Assembly: GCA_050290865.1 (NCBI GenBank)
Contig: JBNKIW010000031.1
Coordinates: forward strand, 1-35,970
Source: JARRLC01 sp050290865
GTDB taxonomy: Bacteria; Pseudomonadota; Alphaproteobacteria; Rhizobiales; Rhodomicrobiaceae
Reading direction: 5' to 3'
DNA: 35,970 nt
Shown here: positions 25,395 through 33,554 of the stretch, one piece after another
Numbering within the stretch: position 1 is the stretch's first letter
Layout of the letters: each line of letters opens with the position of its first letter
Notes under the pieces: generated by a model
Databases searched by the model: none
What the model was told of the DNA's origin: nothing
What the model saw: the letters and a program-made list of their open reading frames with translations, nothing else
Program-made: the position numbers and the translations under genes

Positions 25395-25724
25395 AAAGCC
25401 GCAGCGACACAATTCGGAGAATGCCAGCCTTATACTCCTGTTTCGAAACACTTTCCGGCTTAGGTGCTGTAACAGCAGGAAATTTTATACGTCCCGCGAG
25501 AGTTGGCTGTCGCCCCTATTCCAAGACTGAATAGCTGCATCCTAGAATCGAATGGCGCTCTGCGGCCCAAGCGCGTACGATTTTCTTGCAAGCCCAAGCC
25601 ACCTGCACGAAGATCACAGTCGGAGTTCCGCGCTGCTTCCGGCAGCGAGGCTGCCTGAGCGCCCCCAATAAGGGCGCGTGCGTTTGCAAATACTAATAAA
25701 GAGTGCACAGTTGGGGAGGTGCCC
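25395..25724 (+). other. Long leader/intergenic region before livJ with stable hairpins
   Basis: No gene is seen in these 330 bp, which are less GC-rich than their surroundings. Two stem-loops lie close together: GCTGC-ttccg-GCAGC (25632-25646) and GCGCCC-ccaataa-GGGCGC (25659-25677), 47 bp before the livJ start. Neither is followed by a T tract, so they are more likely leader structure or operator than terminators. The livJ ribosome site GGGGAGG is at 25713-25719. Confidence 0.45.
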
Positions 25725-26900
25725 ATGAAACTCAAATCCGTGATGACCGCGGTGCTCGCCGCGGCCAGTGTTTTTGCCGTGGGTCCTGCATCGGCGCAGG
25801 ACACCGTAAAGATCGGCGTCATTCTGCCACTGTCCGGGCCGTTCGCGCAGATCGGGCGGCAGGTCGAAGGCGGGGCCAAGCTCTACATGGCCGAGAAGGG
25901 CGACACCGTCGCCGGCAAGAAGATCGAACTCGTCGTCAAGGACGACGGAGGCAAGGCCGACAGCACCAAGCGCCTCGCGCAGGAACTCATCGTCAACGAC
26001 AAGGTGTCGGCGATCGCCGGTTTCGGCCTGACGCCGCTCGCCTTCGCGGCCGCGCCCGTTTCCAAACAGGCCAAGGTCCCGCAAATCGTCATGGCCGCGG
26101 GCACGTCCTCCATCACCGAGGCCTCGCCGTTCATCGCCCGCACCAGCTTCACCCTGCCGCAATCCTGCGTGCCGATCGCCGAATGGGCCGCCAAGAACGG
26201 TATCAAGAAGGTGGTGTCGGTCGTCACCGACTACGCGCCAGGCCATGACGGGGAAAAGTACTTCGCGCAGGCCTTCACGGCGGCGGGTGGCACGGTGATG
26301 GCGAAGCATCGCATGCCGCTCAAGAACCCGGACTATGCCCCCTTCCTGCAGAAGGCCGCCGACGCCAAGCCTGACGCGGTGTTCGTCTTTGTCCCGGCCG
26401 GGCAAAGCGCGCAGTTCATGAAGCAGTACCGCGAGCGCGGCATGGACAAATCGGGCATCAGGCTGATCGGCCCCGGCGACGTGGTGGACGATGCCGTGCT
26501 CAACGCCATGGGCGACGTGGCGCTCGGCGTGGTGACGGCGCATCTTTACTCCGCCGCGCATGACAGCCCGGAGAACAAGGCCTATGTGGCCGCGTTCAAG
26601 AAGGCGACCGGCATGCGGCCGAACTTCATGTCGGTCGGCGGCTATGACGGCATGCACCTGATCTACGAAGCGCTGAAGAAGACCAAGGGCGACACAAACG
26701 GCCAGAAGCTGATCGACGCCATGAAGGGGACGGCGTGGACCAGCCCGCGCGGCCCCATCTCCATCGATCCGGAGACACGCGAGATCGTGCAGAACATCTA
26801 TATGCGCGAGGTCAAGCGCGTGGATGGCGAGTTGTACAATGTCGAGTTCGCGACGATCGCGAATGTGAAAGACCCCGGCAAGGCCGCCAAGAAGAAGTAA
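25725..26900 (+). CDS. livJ: Branched-chain-amino-acid-type ABC transporter, substrate-binding protein
   Basis: A 391-residue periplasmic binding protein (type I fold, Leu/Ile/Val-binding family). The ATG is set by GGGGAGG five bases upstream and by the signal peptide (MKLKSVMTAVLAAASVFAVG, cleavage after ASA before QDT). The mature start VKIGVILPLSGPFAQIGRQ is the family's first ligand-binding strand-loop; GGKADSTKRLAQELI, SVVTDYAPGHDGEKYF and YDGMHLIYEAL follow. It captures a substrate in the periplasm for LivHMGF. The family also binds aromatics, amides and urea, so leucine is not assured. Confidence 0.9.
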   Translation: MKLKSVMTAVLAAASVFAVGPASAQDTVKIGVILPLSGPFAQIGRQVEGGAKLYMAEKGDTVAGKKIELVVKDDGGKADSTKRLAQELIVNDKVSAIAGFGLTPLAFAAAPVSKQAKVPQIVMAAGTSSITEASPFIARTSFTLPQSCVPIAEWAAKNGIKKVVSVVTDYAPGHDGEKYFAQAFTAAGGTVMAKHRMPLKNPDYAPFLQKAADAKPDAVFVFVPAGQSAQFMKQYRERGMDKSGIRLIGPGDVVDDAVLNAMGDVALGVVTAHLYSAAHDSPENKAYVAAFKKATGMRPNFMSVGGYDGMHLIYEALKKTKGDTNGQKLIDAMKGTAWTSPRGPISIDPETREIVQNIYMREVKRVDGELYNVEFATIANVKDPGKAAKKK

Positions 26901-26930
26901 GGCGGACGATGGCCGAGGCGCTGTGTCCGT

Positions 26931-26963
26931 GAGGCGCGGCGCCTCGCGCGCCCCCGCGAGGTG
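26931..26963 (+). promoter_or_regulatory. Two mutually exclusive hairpins covering the livH ribosome site
   Basis: GAGGCGC-g-GCGCCTC (26931-26945) shares its right arm with CCTCGCG-cgcccc-CGCGAGG (26942-26961). The second hairpin contains the GAGG of the livH ribosome site (26958-26963, 8 nt before ATG 26972). They may protect livJ mRNA or limit livH translation (inference). The first hairpin has only a one-base loop and would need to open slightly. Confidence 0.5.
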
Positions 26964-26971
26964 ATGCATCC

Positions 26972-27826
26972 ATGCTGACGATCCTCTTCGATGGCGTCGC
27001 CTATGGCATGTTGCTGTTCGTGCTGTCCTGCGGGCTGGCCATCACGCTCGGCCTGATGAATTTCATCAACCTCGCCCACGGGGCCTTCGCGATGGCGGGC
27101 GGTTACGTGACCGTCATCCTGATGCAGAAACTCGGCGTGCCGTTCCTCGCCACGCTGCCCTTCGCGTTCCTCATTCCCGCGGGTATCGGCCTTGCGCTGG
27201 AAGTCACGCTTTACGCGCGCATGTACGGGCGCAGCCATCTCGACCAGGTGCTGTTCACGATCGGCCTGACCTTCATGGCCGTCGCCGCCGTCGATTACGC
27301 CATGGGATCGCAGCAGCAGATCAACACCCTGCCCGCATGGCTGCAGGGCCGTTTCGACATCGGTGGCGTCGGCATCGGACGCTACCGGCTGTTCATCATC
27401 GCGATTTGCGCCGCGCTCGTCCTTTCTCTCGAATATATGAACGCGCGGACACGCTTCGGCGCGCGGCTGCGCGCAGCGGTCGATGATCCGCGCGTCGCCC
27501 GCGGCCTGGGCATCCCGGTGAGCCTGCTGTTCGCAGCGACCTTCGCCGTGGGCTCGGGCCTCGCCGGGCTCGGCGGTGCGCTCGGTGCGGAAATCATGGG
27601 GCTCGACCCCTCCTTCCCGCTGAAATTCATGATCTACTTTCTGATCGTGGTGACGGTCGGAGGCACCTCCGGGCTGACCGGGCCTTTCATCGCCTCGCTG
27701 CTGCTGGGCGTGGCCGACGTTACCGGGAAATACTATGTCCCGGAGGTCGGCGCATTCGTGATCTATGCGCTGATGATCGTCATTCTCATCCTGCGCCCGC
27801 AAGGGCTGTTCGCGCGGAGCCGCTGA
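26972..27826 (+). CDS. livH: Branched-chain-amino-acid-type ABC permease, LivH
   Basis: A 284-residue integral membrane permease with about eight hydrophobic segments. The family signature near the N-terminus is GLMNFINLAHGAFAMAGGY, and the cytoplasmic coupling loop toward the ATPase is RFGARLRAAVDDPRVARGLGI. The C-terminus LILRPQGLFARSR is typical. It pairs with LivM to form the channel. The gene ends in TGATG, sharing one base with livM, so the pair is translationally coupled. Confidence 0.94.
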   Translation: MLTILFDGVAYGMLLFVLSCGLAITLGLMNFINLAHGAFAMAGGYVTVILMQKLGVPFLATLPFAFLIPAGIGLALEVTLYARMYGRSHLDQVLFTIGLTFMAVAAVDYAMGSQQQINTLPAWLQGRFDIGGVGIGRYRLFIIAICAALVLSLEYMNARTRFGARLRAAVDDPRVARGLGIPVSLLFAATFAVGSGLAGLGGALGAEIMGLDPSFPLKFMIYFLIVVTVGGTSGLTGPFIASLLLGVADVTGKYYVPEVGAFVIYALMIVILILRPQGLFARSR

Positions 27827-28839
27827 TGAAAGCCGTCAATTTCAAGCTGTTGGCGGAAGCGGCGTTCTGGGCGGCGGCCCTTGCCTCCACGGTGGCGCTG
27901 CCGTCCTACTACCTCATTCTCAACGAAATCGCGATCCTCGCCCTGTTCGCGCTCTCGCTCGATCTCATCCTCGGCTATGCGGGCATCGTCTCGCTCGGAC
28001 ACGCCGCGTTTCTCGGCACGGGCGCCTACGCCGCCGGCCTGTTCGCCAAACATGTTACCGGCGATCCCTTCGCGGGGCTGGTTTTCGCGGCGGCGATGGC
28101 GGGCGGTCTCGGCTGGCTGACGAGCTTCCTCGTGCTGCGCGGCTCGGACCTGACGAAATTAATGGTGACACTCGGCGTCGCCCTCATGCTCCTTGAACTG
28201 GCCAACAGCATGGCCTGGCTGACCGGCGGTGCCGACGGCCTGCAGGGCATGACCGTGGACCCGGTGGCGGGGCTTTTCGAATTCGATCTGTATGGCAGGA
28301 CGGCTTACACCTACAGCCTCGGCGTGCTCTTCGTGCTGTTCCTGATCGCGCGGCGCGTGACGCGCTCGTCCTTCGGCCTTTCTCTGCGGGCCATCAAGGA
28401 GAACCCGCTGCGGGCCTCCGCCGTCGGCGTGCCGGTCAACCGCCGGCTGATCGCGATCTACACGCTCGCCGCGGTCTATGCGGGGACGGCGGGCGCGCTG
28501 CTCGCCCAGACGACCCAGTTCGTTTCGCTCGACTTCCTGGAATTCCACCGCTCGGCGGACGTCATGCTGGTGCTGATCATCGGCGGCGCGGGCTATCTTT
28601 ACGGCGGCATCCTCGGCGCCATCGCCTTCAGGCTCATGCAGGACTGGCTCGCCAATCTAACGCCGCAATACTGGCTGTTCTGGATCGGCCTGATCCTCGT
28701 CGTCTTCACACTGATCGGGCGCGAGCGGATGACGGCGGGCGTCGCGGGCTTCCTCACCAGCCTCTTTTCGCGCAAATCCGCGCCGGCCGGGGACACCTCA
28801 ACCCCCGCCGCAACCGCCGCGAGGACACCCGTGTCATGA
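27826..28839 (+). CDS. livM: Branched-chain-amino-acid-type ABC permease, LivM
   Basis: A 337-residue permease, the LivH partner. Family blocks: LSLDLILGYAGIVSLGHAAFLGTGAYA, the coupling loop SSFGLSLRAIKENPLRASAVGV, and IIGGAGYLYGGILGAI. About nine hydrophobic segments are seen, followed by a hydrophilic Thr/Ala/Pro tail of about 25 residues. The stop overlaps the livG start by 4 bp (ATGA). Confidence 0.94.
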   Translation: MKAVNFKLLAEAAFWAAALASTVALPSYYLILNEIAILALFALSLDLILGYAGIVSLGHAAFLGTGAYAAGLFAKHVTGDPFAGLVFAAAMAGGLGWLTSFLVLRGSDLTKLMVTLGVALMLLELANSMAWLTGGADGLQGMTVDPVAGLFEFDLYGRTAYTYSLGVLFVLFLIARRVTRSSFGLSLRAIKENPLRASAVGVPVNRRLIAIYTLAAVYAGTAGALLAQTTQFVSLDFLEFHRSADVMLVLIIGGAGYLYGGILGAIAFRLMQDWLANLTPQYWLFWIGLILVVFTLIGRERMTAGVAGFLTSLFSRKSAPAGDTSTPAATAARTPVS

Positions 28840-29588
28840 CCGCCGCGCTGGACACCAACGGCCTCGTCAAGTACTTCGGCGGCCTGACGGCCACGGACAA
28901 CGTCTCGCTCACCGTCGAGGCAGGCGCGCGCCACGCCCTCATCGGTCCGAACGGTGCGGGCAAGACCACGCTCATCAACCTGCTGACGGGCGTGCTCCGC
29001 CCCAGCGCGGGACGCATCCGCCTGCACGGGCAGGACATCACGTCGCTGCGCCCCGAGAAGCGCGTCAAGCTCGGCCTCGTGCGCACCTTCCAGATCAACC
29101 AGCTCTTTCCGGCGCTCACGCCCTTCGAGACGCTGCTCCTGACCATTACCGAGAGGCGCGGAAACGGCGGACATTGGTGGAGCAGCATGAACCGGGACCG
29201 CGAGGCGGCAGAAGAAGCCGAGGACCTGGCGCGCCAGTTCGGCCTCGCCGACGTTCTGCACGAACAGACCGCCAGCCTCGCTTACGGCAAACAGCGGCTC
29301 CTGGAAATCGCCATCGCCATCGCCTGCAGGCCGCGCCTGCTGCTGCTCGACGAACCGGCGGCGGGCGTGCCCGAGAACCAGCGGCAGGAGCTTTTGAAAA
29401 CCATCGCCGAACTGCCGGGCGACGTCACCGTCCTTCTTATCGAACACGACATGGACCTCGTGTTCCGATTCGCCAGCCGCATCACCGTGCTGGTCAACGG
29501 CGCGGTTCTCACCGAGGGCGTGCCCGCCGATGTCGCCCGCGACAGCCAGGTGCGCACCGTCTATCTCGGGGAGAGCGCCCATGCCTGA
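28836..29588 (+). CDS. livG: Branched-chain-amino-acid-type ABC ATPase, LivG
   Basis: A 250-residue ABC ATPase. Walker A is GPNGAGKTT (37-45), the ABC signature is the LivG-style LAYGKQRLLEIA rather than LSGGQ, Walker B is LLLLDEP, and the switch His is in LLIEHDM. The RTFQINQLFP segment after Walker A is typical of LivG. It couples ATP hydrolysis to LivHM transport. The end overlaps livF by 8 bp. Confidence 0.94.
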   Translation: MTAALDTNGLVKYFGGLTATDNVSLTVEAGARHALIGPNGAGKTTLINLLTGVLRPSAGRIRLHGQDITSLRPEKRVKLGLVRTFQINQLFPALTPFETLLLTITERRGNGGHWWSSMNRDREAAEEAEDLARQFGLADVLHEQTASLAYGKQRLLEIAIAIACRPRLLLLDEPAAGVPENQRQELLKTIAELPGDVTVLLIEHDMDLVFRFASRITVLVNGAVLTEGVPADVARDSQVRTVYLGESAHA

Positions 29589-30297
29589 CCTCTTGAAGCT
29601 CTCCGCCGTGTCCTCCGGCTATGGTGGCGCGGTCGTCGTGAGCGGCGTCACGCTGACACTCCGCGAAGGCGAGGCGCTCGCCGTGCTCGGCCGGAACGGC
29701 ATGGGCAAAACCACGCTTCTCAACACCATCATCGGCGTGACCCGCCACATGGGCGGCAGCATCAACCTGGCCGGGTGGGATATGACGCGGCTCAGGCCGG
29801 AAGACAGGGCGGTGGCGGGCATCGGCTGGGTGCCGCAGGAGCGCAACGTCTTCCGCTCGCTCACGGTGGAGGAGAACCTGACCGCCGTGGCGCTGCCCGG
29901 CCCATGGACACCGGCGCGCGTCTACAAGCTGTTCCCGCGCCTCGCCGAGCGCCACCGCAACATGGGCAATCAGCTATCCGGCGGTGAACAGCAGATGCTG
30001 GCGGTCGCGCGCGCGCTCGTACTCAACCCGCGCGTACTGCTGCTCGACGAGCCGACCGAGGGGCTGGCGCCGATCATCATCGAGGAACTGATGCGGGCGA
30101 TTGCGCTGATCGTGCGCGAGGAAGGCGTGGCCGCGATCATCGTCGAGCAGCACGCGCAGAGGATCCTCGGGCTGACGGATCGCGCGGTGATCATGGAGCG
30201 CGGACAGATCGCGCACACGGCGAGAAGCGCCGAACTGGCGCGCGATCAGGCGACGCTGGATAAGTATCTGGGCGTGGCGGGAGCGAATGGCGGCTGA
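29581..30297 (+). CDS. livF: Branched-chain-amino-acid-type ABC ATPase, LivF
   Basis: A 238-residue ABC ATPase, partner of LivG. Walker A is GRNGMGKTT (37-45), the Q-loop region is GIGWVPQERNVFRSLTVEENL, the signature is LSGGEQQMLAVARAL, Walker B is LLLDEPTEGLAP, and the switch His is in IVEQHAQ. The ATG at 29581 lies inside the end of livG; an upstream in-frame start would add only unconserved residues. Last gene of the operon, convergent with the DUF411 gene 23 bp away. Confidence 0.94.
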   Translation: MPDLLKLSAVSSGYGGAVVVSGVTLTLREGEALAVLGRNGMGKTTLLNTIIGVTRHMGGSINLAGWDMTRLRPEDRAVAGIGWVPQERNVFRSLTVEENLTAVALPGPWTPARVYKLFPRLAERHRNMGNQLSGGEQQMLAVARALVLNPRVLLLDEPTEGLAPIIIEELMRAIALIVREEGVAAIIVEQHAQRILGLTDRAVIMERGQIAHTARSAELARDQATLDKYLGVAGANGG

Positions 30298-30320
30298 GTC
30301 ACCGCCATCGGCGCGAAACC

Positions 30321-30806
30321 TCAAAGCTCCTGGACGCCGCGAAAACGCGCGAAGACCCGCCGTCCTTGCGGGCCGAACAGCACCGTCTCGTACACCTCCG
30401 GCGCGCCGCCTTCCATACCGGGCGAACCTATCGGCATACCGGGCACGGCAAGGCCGGTGGCCTGGGGCTTCCGCTCCAGCAGGCGCGACACGGCGGACGC
30501 CGGAACGTGGCCTTCGATGACATAGCCCGCCACCACCGCCGTGTGGCACGAGGCGAGATCGCTCGGAACGCCAAGCTTCCGCTTGATCAGAGCGACATTG
30601 CCTGTTTCCACGATTTTCACCTGAAAGCCCGCACGCGTGAGATGCTCGGCCCAGGCGGCACAGCAACCGCAATTCGGATCTTTATGGACGGTGATTCGCG
30701 GTGATTCGGCGGCAACCGCCAAACCCGGCAGAGCCGGTGCTGCGATCGCAGCCCCAAACATGCCGAGCATTGACCGGCGGGTCAGCGGCGGGCTCATCAT
30801 CGTCAT
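30321..30806 (-). CDS. DUF411 protein with Tat-type signal
   Basis: A 161-residue exported protein. A Tat-like signal (LTRRSMLGMFGAAIAA, cleavage after AVA) is followed by ITVHKDPNCGCCAAWAEHL, the Cys-x-Cys-Cys motif of DUF411. SCHTAVVAGYVIEGHVPA adds a conserved Cys-His, and PGMPIGSPGME is the typical Met/Pro loop. DUF411 proteins are linked to copper or other metal handling in the periplasm; this is family knowledge and not tested here. AAGGA 7 nt upstream supports the ATG. It follows rpmB by 45 bp on the same strand and may ride on that promoter. Confidence 0.88.
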   Translation of the reverse strand: MTMMSPPLTRRSMLGMFGAAIAAPALPGLAVAAESPRITVHKDPNCGCCAAWAEHLTRAGFQVKIVETGNVALIKRKLGVPSDLASCHTAVVAGYVIEGHVPASAVSRLLERKPQATGLAVPGMPIGSPGMEGGAPEVYETVLFGPQGRRVFARFRGVQEL

Positions 30807-30851
30807 GGCGTAATCCTTATTGGCGTGCGGCGGTTTTGACCGCCCGCCAGA

Positions 30852-31157
30852 TTACGCCGCGGGCTCCTCGGCGGCTACCGCTTTCGCCTTCACGATTTCG
30901 CGCTTCAGACGCAGGACGCGGTCCGACAGCTCCGTATCCCTCGCCTTCAGCAGGAAAGCGTCCAGCCCGCCACGATGCTCGACCGAACGCAGCGCGTGGG
31001 CGCTGATCCTCAGGCGCACGCTGCGGCCCAGCGCTTCGCTCATGAGCGTCACTTCGCAGAGATTCGGCAGAAAACGCCGTTTGGTCTTGATCTGCGAGTG
31101 ACTGACAAGGTGGCCGACCAGGGCATTCTTGCCCGTAAGCTCGCACCGGCGCGACAT
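30852..31157 (-). CDS. rpmB: 50S ribosomal protein L28
   Basis: A 101-residue L28, a basic large-subunit protein. It opens MSRRCELTGKNALVGHLVSHS and has NLCEVTLMSEALGRSVRLRISAHALRSVEHRGGLDAFLL, typical of the longer alphaproteobacterial form. The ATG at 31157 is fixed by the conserved MSRRCELTGK start and GGAG 6 nt before it; the open frame upstream is only leader. A consensus-like promoter lies 80-110 bp upstream. Confidence 0.97.
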   Translation of the reverse strand: MSRRCELTGKNALVGHLVSHSQIKTKRRFLPNLCEVTLMSEALGRSVRLRISAHALRSVEHRGGLDAFLLKARDTELSDRVLRLKREIVKAKAVAAEEPAA

Positions 31158-31238
31158 GGTGATCTCCAGCTCGCTGAAACCTGCAAAAAATTGCGGATGA
31201 ACATAGAGGCCACCGCGAATGCAGTGACCGTTTCCGCG

Positions 31239-31267
31239 TTTATAAAGACGGGCGCGGGATGCGTCAA
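31239..31267 (-). promoter_or_regulatory. Strong sigma-70 promoter for rpmB
   Basis: On the minus strand TTGACG (31267-31262), an exact 17-nt spacer, and TATAAA (31244-31239). It lies in the 166-bp gap after the sulfurylase gene and implies a leader of about 75 nt. It is the best-conserved promoter in the window. Confidence 0.85.
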
Positions 31268-31323
31268 GCGCCGCGCAGCGGGGGGAAAGCGCGCGAACCA
31301 CAACCCACGCGCCTTCTTGCGCC

Positions 31324-33120
31324 TTACGCGGACGCCGCGGATTGCGCTTCCGCCGGGTCGCTCAGGCCGCGGCCGACCAGCAGCCCCAGTTCCCAGAGCT
31401 TGGCGAGGATCTGCTCCGCCGCCTCGTCGGGCGAAAGCGCCAGCGTGTCGATGGACACCTCCGGCGTTTCCGGTGCCTCATAGGGGTCGTCGATGCCGGT
31501 AAACTGCTTGATCTTGCCTTCACGCGCGAGCTTGTACAACCCCTTCCGGTCGCGGCGCTCGCACTCATCCAGGGGCGTGGCCACATGCACCTCGACGAAA
31601 GCGCCGAGCGGTTCGATCATGTCGCGCACCTGCCGCCGTGTCCCCGCGTAGGGCGCGATCGGCGCGCAGATCGCGATGCCGCCGTTCTTGGTGATTTCCG
31701 AAGCGACATAGCCGATGCGCAGGATGTTCAAATTGCGGTGCTCTTTGGAAAAGCCGAGTTCGGAACTCAGATGCTTGCGCACGTGGTCGCCGTCGAGCAG
31801 CGTCAGGGGGCGCCCGCCGATCTCCATCAGCTTGGCCATGAGCGCATTGGCGATCGTCGTCTTGCCCGAGCCCGACAGGCCGGTGAAAAACACGGTGAAG
31901 CCCTGCTCGTGACGCGGCGGGTGCGTCCGGCGGAGCTCCGCGAGCACACCGGGGAAGGAAAACCACTCGGGAATGTCCTCGCCGGTCTGCAGACGGCGGC
32001 GCAACTCGGTTCCCGAAAGATTGAGGATGGCTTCGCCGGTCTGGACCTCGTCGGCAGCCGCGTATTCCTTGCGGTTCTGCACATAGACCATCTCCCGGAA
32101 CGCCACCATTTCGATGCCGATTTCTTCCCGGTGTTGCGCGACGAGGTCCTGCGCGTCGTACGGTCCGTAGAACGGTTTGCCGCGACTGTCCTTACCCGGC
32201 CCGGCGTGGTCGCGGCCAACGATGAAATGTGTGCAGCCGTGATTGCGGCGGATGAGAGCATGCCACAGGGCCTCGCGCGGACCAGCCATGCGCATGGCGA
32301 GATTGAGCAGGCTGAGCGCCGCACTCCGCCCCTGTGGATATTCCGGGATGACGGCCTCGTAGCAGCGCACGCGGGTGTAGTGGTCCACGTCGCCCGGCTT
32401 GGTCATACCGACGACGGGATGCAGCAGCAGATTGGCGTCCGCCTGCTCGGCGGCGCGGCGGGTCAATTCCTGATGCGCGCGATGCAGCGGGTTGCGCGTC
32501 TGGAAGGCGACGATGCGCTCCCAGCCCCAGGCGCGGAGCGCCGCCTTCAGCTCGTTCGGCGTGTGGCGCTGCTGGCGGAAGTCGTAATGCGCGGGCGCCT
32601 GCAGGCCGATGAGGCGGCCGCCGACATAATGGGTGCCTGCGATGTCGTGCAGATAGCGCACCGCGGGGTGGGCGAGATCGTTGCTGCCGAACGCGGCGGT
32701 AGCCTCGCGCTCTTTGTCCGGCCGCCAGACCGACTGCACTTCGAGAAGCGCGGTGATGACGTATTCGGGATCGCGCAGGGCGATGCGCTGCCCGGGTTGG
32801 AGGGTGGCGGCAAATTCAGCGCTGACGTCGAGCGTCACGGGGATCGGCCACAGCGCGCCGTTTTCGAGCCGCATCCCGTCGAGGACGCGCTCATAATCGC
32901 CCTGATTGAGAAAACCGGTGAGCGGCGAGAAGCCGCCGTTCAGGAGGAGTTCGATGTCGCAGAGCTGGCGCGGTGTGAGGTTCCAGGACCGCAGCGTGCC
33001 GCCTTCGTTGCGCAGGGGCTCGACCTGATCGGCGGGCACGTAGAGCTCGTGGGACGGGGCATGCGGGGGGTGCAACAGCAGTGGGCCGGCTGCGGCTGGG
33101 CGTTGGAAGGTGGTGCTCAT
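31324..33120 (-). CDS. Bifunctional sulfate adenylyltransferase / adenylylsulfate kinase
   Basis: A 598-residue fusion that turns sulfate and ATP into APS and then PAPS. The N-terminal part (about 1-390) is a Sat-type ATP sulfurylase: FSPLTGFL, the catalytic QTRNPLHRAH (from Gln207), and IVGRDHAGPG. The C-terminal part (about 405-598) is an APS kinase: P-loop GLSGSGKTT (414-422), LDGDHVRKHLSSELGFSKEHRN and IFxxAPIAPY-type CAPIAPYAGTRRQVRDMI. Both active sites look intact, unlike the regulatory kinase domain of fungal sulfurylases. ATG 33120 (MSTTFQRP) is preferred to one five codons upstream. It is divergent from two sulfotransferase-like genes that would use its PAPS. Confidence 0.94.
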   Translation of the reverse strand: MSTTFQRPAAAGPLLLHPPHAPSHELYVPADQVEPLRNEGGTLRSWNLTPRQLCDIELLLNGGFSPLTGFLNQGDYERVLDGMRLENGALWPIPVTLDVSAEFAATLQPGQRIALRDPEYVITALLEVQSVWRPDKEREATAAFGSNDLAHPAVRYLHDIAGTHYVGGRLIGLQAPAHYDFRQQRHTPNELKAALRAWGWERIVAFQTRNPLHRAHQELTRRAAEQADANLLLHPVVGMTKPGDVDHYTRVRCYEAVIPEYPQGRSAALSLLNLAMRMAGPREALWHALIRRNHGCTHFIVGRDHAGPGKDSRGKPFYGPYDAQDLVAQHREEIGIEMVAFREMVYVQNRKEYAAADEVQTGEAILNLSGTELRRRLQTGEDIPEWFSFPGVLAELRRTHPPRHEQGFTVFFTGLSGSGKTTIANALMAKLMEIGGRPLTLLDGDHVRKHLSSELGFSKEHRNLNILRIGYVASEITKNGGIAICAPIAPYAGTRRQVRDMIEPLGAFVEVHVATPLDECERRDRKGLYKLAREGKIKQFTGIDDPYEAPETPEVSIDTLALSPDEAAEQILAKLWELGLLVGRGLSDPAEAQSAASA

Positions 33121-33554
33121 GCTCTTTTTTCTCAATTATCGAACGAGTTCGTCAAATGCGACGGGTTGTTCGCTTTAACTAACGCCTCGCAACAGAAATG
33201 CCAAGCCCCTTTTATGAGCCAGGATGCACCACACGGAACGCATGCAACTTTTCGGTGTGTTTTAAGGTCGTTTTGCCAGCGAAGTCAATGAAACTCAGTT
33301 AATCTGTTCGCAAGCGAATTCATCCTGTTCATATTTCGCCTGCATAGAGTTGCTCAGCCCCTTGCCTTTCCCGTATTTATTTCCATGCTCAGCCATATGA
33401 GCTACATCAGTGAGCATATATTCGCAGAAGTGAATTATTGCTGACTTGTAATGAATGGGACTGCTTCCGACGTTTTCTCGCGTTTTCTGCAAGGCGATGC
33501 ACCTGTCGAGTTTTCCCTTCGGAATATCGCGCCTTCTTCTCCAACGGGGTGACA
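33121..33554. other. AT-rich divergent region between the PAPS-synthesis and sulfotransferase genes
   Basis: These 434 bp are less GC-rich than the flanks. A minus-strand frame ending at 33295 could encode about 40 residues from ATG 33417 (MLTDVAHMAEHGNKYGKGKG onward), but it has no ribosome site and is not called. No clear promoter pair was seen; both divergent genes must start transcription here. Confidence 0.4.

Noticed and set aside
31342..33291. 649-codon plus-strand frame
   Set aside because: Antisense of the sulfurylase/APS kinase fusion, which shows both sets of active-site motifs.
33295..33417. 40-codon minus-strand ORF between the sulfurylase and the first sulfotransferase
   Set aside because: No ribosome site and no recognisable domain; noted in the intergenic entry only.
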